Origin: CAJXQU01 sp965223825
GTDB taxonomy: Bacteria > Pseudomonadota > Gammaproteobacteria > CAJXQU01
Reading direction: 5' to 3'
Assembly: GCA_965223825.1 (NCBI GenBank)
Contig: OZ245018.1
Coordinates: 3,224,001-3,288,000, forward strand
Length of the DNA stretch: 64,000 nucleotides
Below, one piece after another: positions 1-9,429 of the stretch. The position numbers and the translations under genes are program-made. Below the pieces are notes generated by a model. That model saw nothing but the letters and a program-made list of their open reading frames with translations, searched no databases and was not told where the DNA came from. The stretch's first letter is position 1. Each line of letters opens with the position of its first letter.

Positions 1-134
1 GCCTGCAAATTGGATTTTTTTCCAGACTGTTTTTGTTTACTTTTATTCGTACGGTTTTGGTGTTTTAACTGTTTCGCTTTTTTCTTATCGACGACACCTG
101 CTTTGAGGAGTTGATCACCTAATGAGCCGGCCAT
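1..134 (-). CDS. DUF2058 family protein, N-terminal part only
   Basis: The gene starts with ATG at 134 and runs off the left edge, leaving 44 codons. The visible N-terminus begins MAGSLGDQLLKAGVVDKKKA and continues as a Lys/Gln/Asn-rich basic stretch. This opening is typical of the DUF2058 (YaiL-like) family, small highly charged cytoplasmic proteins of unknown function whose N-terminus has an LxDQLLKAGLVdkkkaK pattern. The identification rests on this segment alone. It lies downstream of rlmI on the same strand with a 73-base gap. Confidence 0.7.
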   Translation of the reverse strand, partial: MAGSLGDQLLKAGVVDKKKAKQLKHQNRTNKSKQKQSGKKSNLQ

Positions 135-207
135 GTTTTATCCCTGCTTTGAATAGAATTGGAAGCGTTGATTATTTTCGATGCGTTTGCTTCGATCAAG
201 TCTCGCG

Positions 208-1410
208 TCATTCACCCACACGCACCAATAAACCTTTTAAATACAGACTTTCTGGAATGGCCATATCAATCGCATGATCCGGCGCTTGTCCTAACCATTG
301 GACAAGTTGCGCTTGTCGACCAGCATCAATTGCCGCATCCGCAACAATCTTTTGAAATAAATCGAGCTTCATCAAGCCCGAACAGGAAAAAGTAAAAAGC
401 ATTCCACCCGGCCGTAAACACGCAATCGCGAGACGATTGATATCTTGATAACCACGACACGCACCTTTCATGCGGTTTTGTGAATCGGCAAATTTCGGCG
501 GATCGAGAATGATCAAATCAAACTGACGTTTTTCTGCTTCGTACTCACGCAAGACTTTAAAAACATTACCTTTCAAATTGGTGCTGCGCACTGGATCAAA
601 TTCGTTCAGCGCGACATTACGATCAATCATTTTGACCATTGCATCCACGTCTTCGATATTGGTGACATGTTTTGCATCACCGGCCAATGCCGCGAGTCCA
701 AAACCACCGGTATACGCGAAACAATTAAGCACTTCTGCGTCTTTACTTAAGCCCCTCACGTGCGCGCGATTCTCACGCTGGTCAAGGTAAAATCCGGTTT
801 TGTGACCGTTTTGTACGTCGACTGCAAATTTAATCCCGTTTTCTTCGATCGTGATCAATTCCGGTGGCATTTCTCCCCACAAAACACCGGTACTTTTTTG
901 CAGGCCTTCTTTTTTACGCACATCCACGTCGGATCTTTCGTAAATGCCAATGATGCCATCGAGCAGTTTCAACGCTTCGACGATTTCGGCTTTAAACACC
1001 TCCGCACTCACACCGACAAACTGGCATATCAAAAACTTACCATAGCGATCGACAATTAACCCAGGCAAGCCATCACTTTCGGCTGCGATCAGTCTATACG
1101 CATCGCTTTGTTGTGAGAGTTTGAAAGCGTCACGTTTGGCGTTTGCCCGCTTAATACGGGCAGTAAAAAATGCCTGATCAATCTCGATCTGATCAAACGA
1201 CCACAAGCGTACTCGGATCTGCGAACTTGGCGAATATGCACCACAGCCAAGAAACTGCTTTGTCGCGCTATAAACATGCACCGTTTCACCGGGTTTTGGC
1301 TCACCATCGACATGTTGGATCGCTCCGGAAAAAACCCACGGGTGGTGACGTAAAAGTGATTTTTCACGAGTTTGCTTAAGAATAATTTGTTTCACGGCAG
1401 GTGTGGTCAT
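208..1410 (-). CDS. rlmI: 23S rRNA m5C methyltransferase RlmI
   Basis: This 400-residue cytoplasmic SAM-dependent methyltransferase is the usual length for RlmI, which methylates 23S rRNA at C1962 (E. coli numbering). An N-terminal PUA RNA-binding domain (about residues 5-80, HHPWVFSGAI) precedes the family signature NGHKTGFYLDQRENR, the SAM-binding motif I VLNCFAYTGGFGLAAL, the motif IV block LDPPKF and the cysteine-containing FTFSCSG near the end. The acidic residue after motif I (NIEDVD) fits ribose binding of SAM. The start ATG at 1410 begins just before the PUA domain. The paralogous RlmL-type rRNA methyltransferases are larger, so confusion is unlikely. Confidence 0.92.
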   Translation of the reverse strand: MTTPAVKQIILKQTREKSLLRHHPWVFSGAIQHVDGEPKPGETVHVYSATKQFLGCGAYSPSSQIRVRLWSFDQIEIDQAFFTARIKRANAKRDAFKLSQQSDAYRLIAAESDGLPGLIVDRYGKFLICQFVGVSAEVFKAEIVEALKLLDGIIGIYERSDVDVRKKEGLQKSTGVLWGEMPPELITIEENGIKFAVDVQNGHKTGFYLDQRENRAHVRGLSKDAEVLNCFAYTGGFGLAALAGDAKHVTNIEDVDAMVKMIDRNVALNEFDPVRSTNLKGNVFKVLREYEAEKRQFDLIILDPPKFADSQNRMKGACRGYQDINRLAIACLRPGGMLFTFSCSGLMKLDLFQKIVADAAIDAGRQAQLVQWLGQAPDHAIDMAIPESLYLKGLLVRVGE

Positions 1411-1560
1411 GGCGAGATTCCGATACAGAGCAAAAGGAGGGCAGTATACGGCTTGTTAGCACAGACGCACGTGTTTGATACGATCTTTTTTCTATCCCGC
1501 TCGCGCTAACGAATGAACTGTTCATGACCAACATCGAACATGATCAAATAACGCGTTTTA

Positions 1561-2319
1561 TTAAATACGAAAACCACCATGACGTTTTCTGATCTTGCGA
1601 TCTTCCCAGCGACGGCCAAGAAAAAACGCCAGAAATGCAAAAATGGCGAGGCCAACTTGCACATAGCGGTTCAACAAAAAGTGCAGGGGATTGTCAGCTC
1701 CGATAAGACTGTCCGCAGAATTAGCGTTGCCTTGTGTTGCACGCTTTGCTGCCGAGAGTTCTGTTTGCAGGGCTTTGTTCTTCTCTTGCAGCGCGACAAG
1801 TTGCTCATCGCTACCGTTGGCTTCAAATTGCGCGAGGCTTTTTTCTTGTTGCGATATGGTTGCTTCGAGTTCACCGACTTTAAGTTTTTCTGACGATAAT
1901 GACTGCTTTACATCATCCAACTGCGTCGTGAGATTGCTGACAGCTTCAGCATGCGCTTGTTCGCTTTCTTGTAATTGTGCCTGACTGGTTTGCACGTTTT
2001 CCTGACTTTTTAGGCGGTTCATTTCTTCTTGTAATGCAGCAAGACGTACTTTCGCGGGCAGTTCGAGCATCAAATACGACGAATCAACCCAGCCGGTTTT
2101 ACCTTCATCGCTTTCACGAATTTCTGCGTAATCTCCTTCTCGACGCAAGATCTCCACTTCGGTGCCGGTGGCAAGTACTTTTGAGATCGGACTGTTGATA
2201 TCCTTTTCCTGATGCAGGCCAACTAAGAGTTGATCAACGATATAGGCCGTCTCGGCCTGCGCAGTATTTGCCGTCAGAAAGACAAAACTCAGCGCCGCTC
2301 CGCGCAAGATAATTTTCAT
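1561..2319 (-). CDS. TIGR04211-type SH3 domain, coiled-coil membrane protein (YgiM-like)
   Basis: The order is signal peptide (residues 1-22, ending QAE), bacterial SH3 domain (about 25-90, with GTEVEILRREGDYAEIR and GKTGWVDSSYL), long Gln/Glu/Lys-rich coiled coil (about 95-205), one transmembrane helix near the C-terminus and a short basic tail (RRWEDRKIRKRH). This matches the YgiM/TIGR04211 family, an inner-membrane protein with its SH3 domain in the periplasm, of unclear function. I place the start at the ATG at 2319. An in-frame TTG four codons upstream is possible, but the signal peptide reads better from MKIILRG. Confidence 0.82.
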   Translation of the reverse strand: MKIILRGAALSFVFLTANTAQAETAYIVDQLLVGLHQEKDINSPISKVLATGTEVEILRREGDYAEIRESDEGKTGWVDSSYLMLELPAKVRLAALQEEMNRLKSQENVQTSQAQLQESEQAHAEAVSNLTTQLDDVKQSLSSEKLKVGELEATISQQEKSLAQFEANGSDEQLVALQEKNKALQTELSAAKRATQGNANSADSLIGADNPLHFLLNRYVQVGLAIFAFLAFFLGRRWEDRKIRKRHGGFRI

Positions 2320-2391
2320 GGTTTTTCTCAAACGTTTTTTTTGTTGGTATTGTCAGACGTCTTACACGGCTCTAGCGTAACCTGAGTCACT

Positions 2392-4434
2392 TCAAGCTGC
2401 AATCAAGCCAGCATGGCGCAGTAACGGATCAATCTCCGGCTCGCGGCCACGGAATTCAACAAACAGATCCATTGCATCGCGTGATCCGCCTTGTTCCAGA
2501 ATCGCGTGTAAAAATCGCTCTCCGGTGGTCCGATCGAAAATGCCATTCTCTTCAAACAACGAGAACGCATCTGCTGACAAGACTTCCGCCCATTTATAGC
2601 TGTAGTATCCAGCTGCATATCCGCCAGCGAAAATGTGTCCAAAACTATTTTGAAAGCGATTAAAATCTGGCGTAGGAATGATCGATACTTCCGCTCGCAC
2701 GTCATTTAAAATCGCTTGGATCTTATTTTTACTGACCTCACCTTCCTGCATGTGTAAACGAAAATCGAAAAGTGAAAACTCGATCTGACGCAGCATTTGT
2801 AGGCCAGACTGAAAATTCTTCGCTGCCGTCATTTTTTCAAAAAGCGCATCGTCGATCGCTTCGCCTGTTTCATAATGACTGCTAAATAAATCTAAAGCTT
2901 CACGCTCCCAACACCAGTTTTCCATAAACTGACTTGGCAACTCGACCGCATCCCAAGCAACACCGCTAATACCCGACACGCCGCTCACTTCGATCTGAGT
3001 AAGCATGTGGTGAAGGCCATGGCCAAACTCGTGAAAGAGCGTTGTCACTTCTGAATGCGTAAGTAAAGCAGGCGTGTCACCCACTGGCGGTGTGAAGTTA
3101 CAGGTGAGATAAGCGACGGCATGTTGCAGCCCTTCGTCGGTCCGTTTACGTTCCAGACAAACATCCATCCACGCCCCGCCACGTTTGTGCGGTCGCGCAT
3201 ACAGATCGAGGTAAAAACTCCCGCGCAGCGTATCTTGCTCATCTCGGATTTCAAAATACTTCACGTCATCATGCCAAACATCCACGTCCGCATTTTCCAC
3301 AATTTTCAAACCGTACAGTTCTTTCACGACACCAAATAAACCGTTGATGACTTTCGGTGCTGGGAAATACGGTCGCACCATTTCTTGTGAGACGGCGTAA
3401 CGATGCTCACGCAGCTTTTCCGCGTAATAACTCATGTCCCACGCGTTTAACTCTGTCACGTCGAATTCATCTTTCGCGAAGGTTGTTAACTCAGCCAGAT
3501 CTTTCTCGGCATAGGGTTTTGATCGCGCTGCCAGATCGGATAGGAAATCCAGTACATCTTGTGTATCACGCGCCATCTTGGTCGCTAGTGAGTACTCTGA
3601 ATAATTCGCAAAACCGAGTAATTTAGCCAGCTCCTGACGTAATGCGATCAGTTGCTCCATATTTCCGCCGTTATCCCACTTACCAGCGTCGGGGCCTTGA
3701 TCAGACGCTCGGGTGACAAATGCTTCGTACATTTCTTTGCGGAATGCTGCGTCGTCTGCGTAAGTCATGACCGGCATGTACGATGGAAAGTCCAAAGTAA
3801 ACACCCAACCATCTAATGATTCACGTTTCGCGATCTGCGCGGCAAGTTGACGTGTGGATTCTGGTAATCCAGCAAGTGCGCTTGCATCGGTAATGTGTTT
3901 TTTCCAGGCATTGGTAGCATCGAGCACATTCTCTTCAAAATTCGCACTGACACGCGATAATTCCTGACGAATCTCTTTGTAACGTTGTTTATCGGCGTCG
4001 TTTAGTTCGATACCGGACAAACGAAAATCACGGATCGCATTCTCGATTACTTTGCGTTTCGCTTGCTCTAAATCGGCAAATTCGTCACTTTCCGCAATCG
4101 TTTTGCAGGCTTGATAATACTCTTCGTTCTGACCAATTTCGGTGCTGTAGGCGGAAAGTTTTGCAATACACGCGTTATACGCTTTGCGCAGCTCATCCGA
4201 GTTCGCGACGGAATTTAGGTGTTTGACGGGCGACCAAGCGCGACTTAAACGTTCATCCAATGCATCTAATGGCTCGATCGTATTTTCCCAACTAATGTTG
4301 TCTTTATTCGCAAGAATTTTCTTAATCTCGACACGATTCTCAGCCAATAGCCGATCAACAGCCGGCTCAACATGTTCGGGCAATATCGCACTGAATTTAG
4401 GAAGTGGCGTGATTTCAAGCAATGGATTTGTCAT
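2392..4434 (-). CDS. prlC: Oligopeptidase A (M3 family zinc metallopeptidase)
   Basis: At 680 residues it has the length of E. coli oligopeptidase A. The zinc-binding HEFGH motif lies at residues 468-472, and the third ligand falls in the following VELPSQFMENW segment. The N-terminal half is helical and matches M3 peptidases throughout. The enzyme degrades cytoplasmic peptides, including released signal peptides and proteolysis products. It is a single gene with 218 bases of leader containing a perfect palindrome. The related dipeptidyl carboxypeptidase Dcp is another M3 enzyme, but the N-terminus NPLLEITPLPKFSAI is that of PrlC. Confidence 0.93.
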   Translation of the reverse strand: MTNPLLEITPLPKFSAILPEHVEPAVDRLLAENRVEIKKILANKDNISWENTIEPLDALDERLSRAWSPVKHLNSVANSDELRKAYNACIAKLSAYSTEIGQNEEYYQACKTIAESDEFADLEQAKRKVIENAIRDFRLSGIELNDADKQRYKEIRQELSRVSANFEENVLDATNAWKKHITDASALAGLPESTRQLAAQIAKRESLDGWVFTLDFPSYMPVMTYADDAAFRKEMYEAFVTRASDQGPDAGKWDNGGNMEQLIALRQELAKLLGFANYSEYSLATKMARDTQDVLDFLSDLAARSKPYAEKDLAELTTFAKDEFDVTELNAWDMSYYAEKLREHRYAVSQEMVRPYFPAPKVINGLFGVVKELYGLKIVENADVDVWHDDVKYFEIRDEQDTLRGSFYLDLYARPHKRGGAWMDVCLERKRTDEGLQHAVAYLTCNFTPPVGDTPALLTHSEVTTLFHEFGHGLHHMLTQIEVSGVSGISGVAWDAVELPSQFMENWCWEREALDLFSSHYETGEAIDDALFEKMTAAKNFQSGLQMLRQIEFSLFDFRLHMQEGEVSKNKIQAILNDVRAEVSIIPTPDFNRFQNSFGHIFAGGYAAGYYSYKWAEVLSADAFSLFEENGIFDRTTGERFLHAILEQGGSRDAMDLFVEFRGREPEIDPLLRHAGLIAA

Positions 4435-4515
4435 AAGTATTAGGTATTCTTTAGTCAGTTGTTCTTTTAGATTATTGTCGATTCAATTATTTATGATCGC
4501 GATCACCGTTAGCAA

Positions 4516-4529
4516 GCGTTGCGCAACGC
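4516..4529. promoter_or_regulatory. Perfect 14-bp palindrome upstream of prlC
   Basis: GCGTTGCGCAACGC is a perfect inverted repeat without a central gap, 82 bases upstream of the prlC start. It is flanked by two direct copies of CGCGATCACC-like sequence (CGCGATCACC near 4498-4507 and 4527-4536). The form suits a dimeric repressor of the LacI type, or a small cruciform. No cognate regulator is visible in the window. The rest of the 4435-4652 gap holds no other recognisable gene. Confidence 0.35.
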
Positions 4530-4652
4530 GATCACCCGACGTTTTAATGTAGCATGCAAAGTGGCTTTTTCAACCAAGTCCCAGCATGCGACGGTGCCAT
4601 GACAGACGTATGTCAGCGACAATGTTCCGCTTTGGCTCTTCAGTTTCCGCTT

Positions 4653-5645
4653 TTATACGCGCATGCTCAGTAGACACGCCAAGCAGATTACACTGATCAG
4701 ACTGATCACAAAATACAGCTGCGCTGTGCGCTGAAAACGCGCTTCCACAACATGTAATGATTCTGACGAGATCACATATGGTCGGCGCGCATCAGAAGAC
4801 TTCTGCAACATCGTAATACTCACTGGGACATCATTATTACGATGCCGTTCCTGAATGTGCTCATCCGCTTCATTACGTGCTTGCTGCCACTCGGCTTCGC
4901 AGATCTGACCATTCTGGTCGCGATCAAAGCGCGCAAGTAATTCTGTCTGATCGGCCTTCCATTCGCGTAGCAGATCACGCACTTCGTCTTGCATACTGTT
5001 CGCCAGCGCTGCGCCGCCTTTGGTTTTCAGATCACCAATTGCGTAAAGAATATCGCCTGGCAGCAGTAATTCTTCTGTGTAACGATAACGGCTTCCAAGT
5101 CGGCTGCCCTTGATCGCAGGGCCACGATCAGGTGTTGGTGTTTTCCCGTACCAGTGACGTTTCAGTGTCGGGCGAATTTCTGCACCTTCTGGATCGATCA
5201 CACAACGTCCAGTGTCATCATCTAAATAAAATAAATCATCACTGCTTTCATCCAACAATCCACCACGATAAAGTCCTCGCGCACCGTGTTTGAATACAAA
5301 CTGGATCAAGTTCAGGATCGGAATTTCCGGCGCTTTGTCACTACCGTCTGTTGAAAGCTCCTGCGTTTGCACGCGATACCATAAACATTCGCGACCGCTA
5401 AAAGGGGAAACAAGCGGCGTACCCGGGATTTGAATACCGCGACCGACCAATTCGCTATATCCCTGTGCGGCAGATCGTAACCAAGAGGTTGGGGTGGCGG
5501 TGATCATGCGTTTGCGGTGCAGGGCCGTGAAGCAGCGCCAACCGGTAGTGAAGACAACGACGCTGAGTAATGCAGCCAATAGAGCGAAATGTGATCCACT
5601 CAGGTTTTCAATCGTTGCCTTAAGCGCGCTGATAAAATTCGTCAT
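4653..5645 (-). CDS. GIDE-domain membrane protein with an EF-hand loop
   Basis: Two hydrophobic segments (about residues 18-37 and 307-326) bracket a large soluble part. The region at about 60-230 carries the bacterial GIDE pattern: GIQIPGTPLVSPFSGRECLW followed by YRVQ, a GxxxDLFYLDDDTG block, a Glu-rich middle and EELLLPGDILYAIGDL. This fold is shared with the mitochondrial MUL1/MAPL ligases, but no RING finger is present, so a ligase activity should not be assumed. Inserted at about 240-253 is DRDQNGQICEAEW, which has the spacing of a canonical EF-hand calcium loop. The stop lies 24 bases before the lemA-like ORF in genome order and both are read leftward, so LemA is transcribed first. Confidence 0.72.
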   Translation of the reverse strand: MTNFISALKATIENLSGSHFALLAALLSVVVFTTGWRCFTALHRKRMITATPTSWLRSAAQGYSELVGRGIQIPGTPLVSPFSGRECLWYRVQTQELSTDGSDKAPEIPILNLIQFVFKHGARGLYRGGLLDESSDDLFYLDDDTGRCVIDPEGAEIRPTLKRHWYGKTPTPDRGPAIKGSRLGSRYRYTEELLLPGDILYAIGDLKTKGGAALANSMQDEVRDLLREWKADQTELLARFDRDQNGQICEAEWQQARNEADEHIQERHRNNDVPVSITMLQKSSDARRPYVISSESLHVVEARFQRTAQLYFVISLISVICLACLLSMRV

Positions 5646-5669
5646 GCCATCGACTTAACGCGCGTTGAG

Positions 5670-6245
5670 TTAGTTAAACAGCGCGTTGAGATCGACGTCG
5701 CTGATTTCTTCTTCAGAAAAGTTTAGAAACTCTCGTTCGTTAAAACCAAACCAGCCTGCCACTAAAATATCCGGGAATTGTTCGATCCGCGCATTATTGA
5801 TATTGACCGATTCGTTATAAAACTCGCGCCGATCTGCAATAGCATTTTCAAGCGAAGAGATCCGGTTTTGTAAATTCTGAAACGCTTCGTCTGCTTTGAG
5901 ATCAGGATAGGCCTCGGCGACGGCAAATAATGATCCTAAACCAAGCCGGAGCGATGTTTCTGCATGGCCAAGTGCGTCAATATCGCCTGCCTCGCGCGCC
6001 CTTGATACAGCGTTCCGTGCCAGCATAACTTTCTCTAATGTGGTCTGCTCATAAGTCATGTACTGCTTGCAGGTCTCCACCAGCTTAGGCAGCTCGTCGT
6101 GCCGCTGCTTTAACAGCACATCAATGTTCGCCCAGGCCCGTGAAACGTTATGTTTTATCGTTACCAGGTTGTTATAAATCACGACGCCATACAGTGCGAT
6201 AGCAACGGCTATCACAAGCATGATCAATAGTGTCGAAGTGGTCAT
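5670..6245 (-). CDS. LemA family membrane protein
   Basis: An N-terminal transmembrane helix (residues 4-26) is followed by the LemA helical core: YNNLVTIKHNVSRAWANIDV, then LLKQRHDELPKLVETCKQYM, AYPDLKADEAFQNLQ and EFYNESVNINNARIEQFP. LemA proteins are inner-membrane proteins with a periplasmic or external four-helix domain, and their biochemical role is unsettled. I chose ATG at 6245, preceded by GGAGAG six bases upstream; the longer frame back to 6293 adds 16 residues with no ribosome binding site. It is probably co-transcribed with the downstream GIDE protein (24-base gap), a frequent partner of LemA. Confidence 0.88.
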   Translation of the reverse strand: MTTSTLLIMLVIAVAIALYGVVIYNNLVTIKHNVSRAWANIDVLLKQRHDELPKLVETCKQYMTYEQTTLEKVMLARNAVSRAREAGDIDALGHAETSLRLGLGSLFAVAEAYPDLKADEAFQNLQNRISSLENAIADRREFYNESVNINNARIEQFPDILVAGWFGFNEREFLNFSEEEISDVDLNALFN

Positions 6246-6332
6246 CACGCGCTCTCCTTGTTTCACCCATCTCAAGAGGGTTAACGACCACAAAAAAGAA
6301 AAGTTGATACAAAAATTTACGGAAAAACAGAC

Positions 6333-7346
6333 CTATTCAAACATCTGTGACAAATTCACCGAAGAACGTGCACCCAGCGCAGAATAATCCTTCGCAAACC
6401 AATTTTCCGCGTGTTGCCGCCCTTCCAGAAACAACATATTTAAGAAGCTCGCTGAGGTATTTAGTTTACTTTTATGGCTGAGTTTGTTCATCAGATCTTC
6501 TGCTTCGATAATATGAAAGCGCGTCTGACATATAAGCCGCTCTAGTCGGCCCAAAGTGAAAATGCCACGATCAAAGCGATTTTGCACATCGGCAATTGCA
6601 CGCATCTCACGTAGAAACGCGGCATTAAAGCTCAGATCAGCAACCCGGTTACGAATTTCCTCTGCGGACGTCGGGACTTCCTTCCTTTCTAATGGCGCGA
6701 GTAAAACGGCGATGATATCGCGGCTTTTCGTGCCATGTAGCAAAGGGTAAATCGCCGGGTTTCCCGCAAAAGCGCCGTCCCAATACGGCTCACCGTCAAT
6801 CTCAACTGCGCGATGTAACGACGGGAGACAAGCCGAAGCCATGAGCGCGTCCGTGCTTAATTCGTGATTTTCGAAAATACGGATTTTACCGGTGCGTACC
6901 CGCGTGGCCGCAACATATAAGTTGATCGGGCAATCATGGCGAAGCTTGTCGAAATCAACCATGTCATTCACAAGATCGCTTAAGGGATCGATCGCCAACG
7001 GATTAAACTGATATGGCGACATAAACCAACCGAGTGATTTTGCGATTGTATAGGCAGGCGACCAATCGTTCGTCGTCATTAGTTTCACGGGGCTATCGGA
7101 CATGCTTTTTGCAGAAACCCCAGACCAAAAACGGGTCAGGCATTCGCGAGCTCCTTCATGGCCGCCAGTCATCATGCCGTTTGCCAGCATTACCGCATTC
7201 ATGGCGCCAGCACTGGAGCCGCTGATTCCTTCGATATTTAAGTTTGTCTCTTCAAGTAATCTGTCGAGAACCCCCCAGGTAAAGGCTCCGTGCGCGCCAC
7301 CCCCCTGCAGGGCAAGATTGGTCACCTTCATTAATTTTGTATCCAT
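6333..7346 (-). CDS. Patatin-like phospholipase
   Basis: The N-terminal patatin domain has the oxyanion hole motif GGGAHGAF (residues 15-22), the nucleophile elbow G-S-S-A-G with Ser45, and the catalytic aspartate at D190 in YWDGAFAGN. The usual third glycine of DGG/DGA is alanine, which is common. It is predicted to hydrolyse acyl esters of phospholipids or related lipids in the cytoplasm or at the inner face of the membrane, and it has no signal peptide. The C-terminal third (about 230-337) is helical and typical of this bacterial subgroup. It lies 87 bases upstream of lemA on the same strand and may be expressed with it. Confidence 0.88.
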   Translation of the reverse strand: MDTKLMKVTNLALQGGGAHGAFTWGVLDRLLEETNLNIEGISGSSAGAMNAVMLANGMMTGGHEGARECLTRFWSGVSAKSMSDSPVKLMTTNDWSPAYTIAKSLGWFMSPYQFNPLAIDPLSDLVNDMVDFDKLRHDCPINLYVAATRVRTGKIRIFENHELSTDALMASACLPSLHRAVEIDGEPYWDGAFAGNPAIYPLLHGTKSRDIIAVLLAPLERKEVPTSAEEIRNRVADLSFNAAFLREMRAIADVQNRFDRGIFTLGRLERLICQTRFHIIEAEDLMNKLSHKSKLNTSASFLNMLFLEGRQHAENWFAKDYSALGARSSVNLSQMFE

Positions 7347-7479
7347 AGTGAGAAAAAATTGTGCATTGCATCATAGGACTATCTTAGGCAATTACCAGTT
7401 CCATCACAATGACCCCTTCCTAGATTTTGGGAAGTGCGCAGTATAATCAACCACGCCTCAGGCTAACTTCTTTACGTCA

Positions 7480-8223
7480 TTAATAAAGCAAAAAGGTTTT
7501 TACTGAGGCTAAACAACGTCGACTGACGGGGAGCGGCTCCTCATGACCATTTAGCCGTAAAACGTAGCTGTCAGCTTGCTTTTGAAGAGCAATGATCGCG
7601 TGTTTCGCCACCAAAGAGTTACGGTGAATACGCAGAAAATCGTCATGAAATTCGGCTTCCAACGATTTCAGCGTGTCTTCGATCAAAAACTCCTGACCTA
7701 GGGTGATGACAGAAGTGTATTTTTGATCCGCGCGGAATAAGATAATTTCTTGCAAAGGGATCTTACGGATCTCCCCCTGAAACATCGCGCTGATATGTGA
7801 CCGGGCCTGCGTCTGATCATCACGCAACTTCTGGATGATTGATCGCGTCATTCTGTGCGCTCGCGTGATCGCCTCTAGCAAACGCTGTTTATTGATCGGC
7901 TTGAGCAGGTAATCGACGGCATGGGCATCAAACGCTTCCAATGCATGATCACCATAAGCAGTCGTGAAGATCACCGCTGGCGGTTGTGCAAATTGATCAA
8001 ATTGCGCGGCAGCTTGCAGCCCATCCAGACCCGGCATACGAATATCCATCAACACGATGTCCGGCTGTTTATCAGCGATCGCCATTAGCGCTTCATCACC
8101 ATTGCCCGCTTCACCAACAACTTCTCCGGCAGCGATTTCTTCAACCAAAGCAGCGACGCGCAAACGTGCAAGCGGTTCGTCATCCACGATCAGAATTTTC
8201 GGTTTATCCCGTGTACTTTTCAT
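7480..8223 (-). CDS. algR: LytTR response regulator, AlgR type
   Basis: The receiver domain occupies residues about 8-125, with acidic residues D14-D15, phosphoacceptor D60 (VLMDIRMPG), T87/T88 and K108 (YLLKP). A LytTR DNA-binding domain follows at about 145-245 (KIPLQEIILFRADQKYTSVI, then FLRIHRNSLV). The 247-residue length and gene order match AlgR of pseudomonads and relatives, which controls envelope or surface-structure genes. The ATG sits two bases beyond the algZ-like stop, so the pair is tightly coupled. Which genes it controls here cannot be read from the window. Confidence 0.88.
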   Translation of the reverse strand: MKSTRDKPKILIVDDEPLARLRVAALVEEIAAGEVVGEAGNGDEALMAIADKQPDIVLMDIRMPGLDGLQAAAQFDQFAQPPAVIFTTAYGDHALEAFDAHAVDYLLKPINKQRLLEAITRAHRMTRSIIQKLRDDQTQARSHISAMFQGEIRKIPLQEIILFRADQKYTSVITLGQEFLIEDTLKSLEAEFHDDFLRIHRNSLVAKHAIIALQKQADSYVLRLNGHEEPLPVSRRCLASVKTFLLY

Positions 8224-8225
8224 GA

Positions 8226-9350
8226 TTAGGATAACGTCGTGATATACGGAAAACTTAATGTCACATTGTAGTGACTGTCGCTTACTTTGCTGCGCATTTG
8301 TGCGTTAACAAAACCACTATTTGCATAGAACAGGTTTAAGCGTTGCTGCGTATTTTCCTGTGCAAGCTGGTTACCTTTGCGCTGCTGAAAACCCGCCGCG
8401 TCTGCCTTTGGCTTCGCGATGGGGTTTTCGATCAGAAGTGATAATTTATTTCCCGCACGATGGCCACGAATACTCACCACACCGCCATCCGCACACGGTT
8501 CGATACCGTGATAGATCGCATTTTCTAGCAACGGCTGCAGTGTGAGGGAGGGTAATAATGCATCTTCCGGTAAGGCATCGATCTGCCAGTCTACTTGCAA
8601 GCGCGAGCCAAGACGCAAGGCTTCAATACGAAGATACTGACGACTTAACGCTAACTCTTCAGCCAGCGTGCTGTGCGTGCGTTGATCAGCCAGACTAGCA
8701 CGGAATAAATCGGCCAGATCTTCCACCGTTTGTTCGGCCAATTCTGGCTTCAAACGAGTTAAAGACGCGATCGTATTCATACAATTGAAAAGAAAATGCG
8801 GTCGAATACGGGATTGTAATGCTTGCACGCGCGCTTCGGCTTCCGCCCGAATTTGTCGTTGCCAATGGTGTTGAATGTAAAAATAGCGCAACAAAAGCGC
8901 ACTGACCATCGCCGCGATAAAGACATTCCGCAAGCTGAACTCGATAAGGTTAATGTTTTGCAGGGTCGGGTCGTACTGACGCAACCAATATGCCAACAAA
9001 GAGACAATGAGGGTATTAAATAAAATCATGCACCACGCAAGCAGGCCTGAAGTCACCTGTGAATATTGTCTTAAATGTGATCGCGCCCAACACAGCATCG
9101 CGCAACTGCTCAGACTCACCCACAAAATAAAGAATGCTTGTTGTCCTAGCAGTTCGAAACTGAACGCCAGATCACTGCGGTCAGCCAGCGTGAGTAAAAT
9201 CGCCAGCAATGCACCGATCAGCACGATCACAAACAAACTTGCGGTGCTGCAAAAATTAGGTAGAAATAAACCATCGTCGCGCTCAGCGGTTCTAGCGTAA
9301 GCTGGCATATCGGATGTGGCTGTAAAAAGTCGGCGCATCCAACTTGTCAT
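8226..9350 (-). CDS. algZ: LytS-type sensor histidine kinase, AlgZ/FimS
   Basis: Several transmembrane segments fill the first 150 residues (for example FVIVLIGALLAILLTLA and FILWVSLSSCAMLCWA). A short coiled linker leads to the His_kinase domain, with RIRPHFLFNCMN carrying phosphoacceptor H185 and LQPLLENAIYHGIEP as the N box of the ATPase. The GxG boxes are weak, as usual for this family. The ATG at 9350 is preferred to an in-frame TTG two codons upstream. It is divergent from argH, as in Pseudomonas, and partners the adjacent AlgR. Confidence 0.85.
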   Translation of the reverse strand: MTSWMRRLFTATSDMPAYARTAERDDGLFLPNFCSTASLFVIVLIGALLAILLTLADRSDLAFSFELLGQQAFFILWVSLSSCAMLCWARSHLRQYSQVTSGLLAWCMILFNTLIVSLLAYWLRQYDPTLQNINLIEFSLRNVFIAAMVSALLLRYFYIQHHWQRQIRAEAEARVQALQSRIRPHFLFNCMNTIASLTRLKPELAEQTVEDLADLFRASLADQRTHSTLAEELALSRQYLRIEALRLGSRLQVDWQIDALPEDALLPSLTLQPLLENAIYHGIEPCADGGVVSIRGHRAGNKLSLLIENPIAKPKADAAGFQQRKGNQLAQENTQQRLNLFYANSGFVNAQMRSKVSDSHYNVTLSFPYITTLS

Positions 9351-9429
9351 GAACAAATCATGCCAATTTTGCGCGCGAGATCGGTTAGACTATCAAGATA
9401 AAAATACACGCATGTAAGTAAAAATTCCT

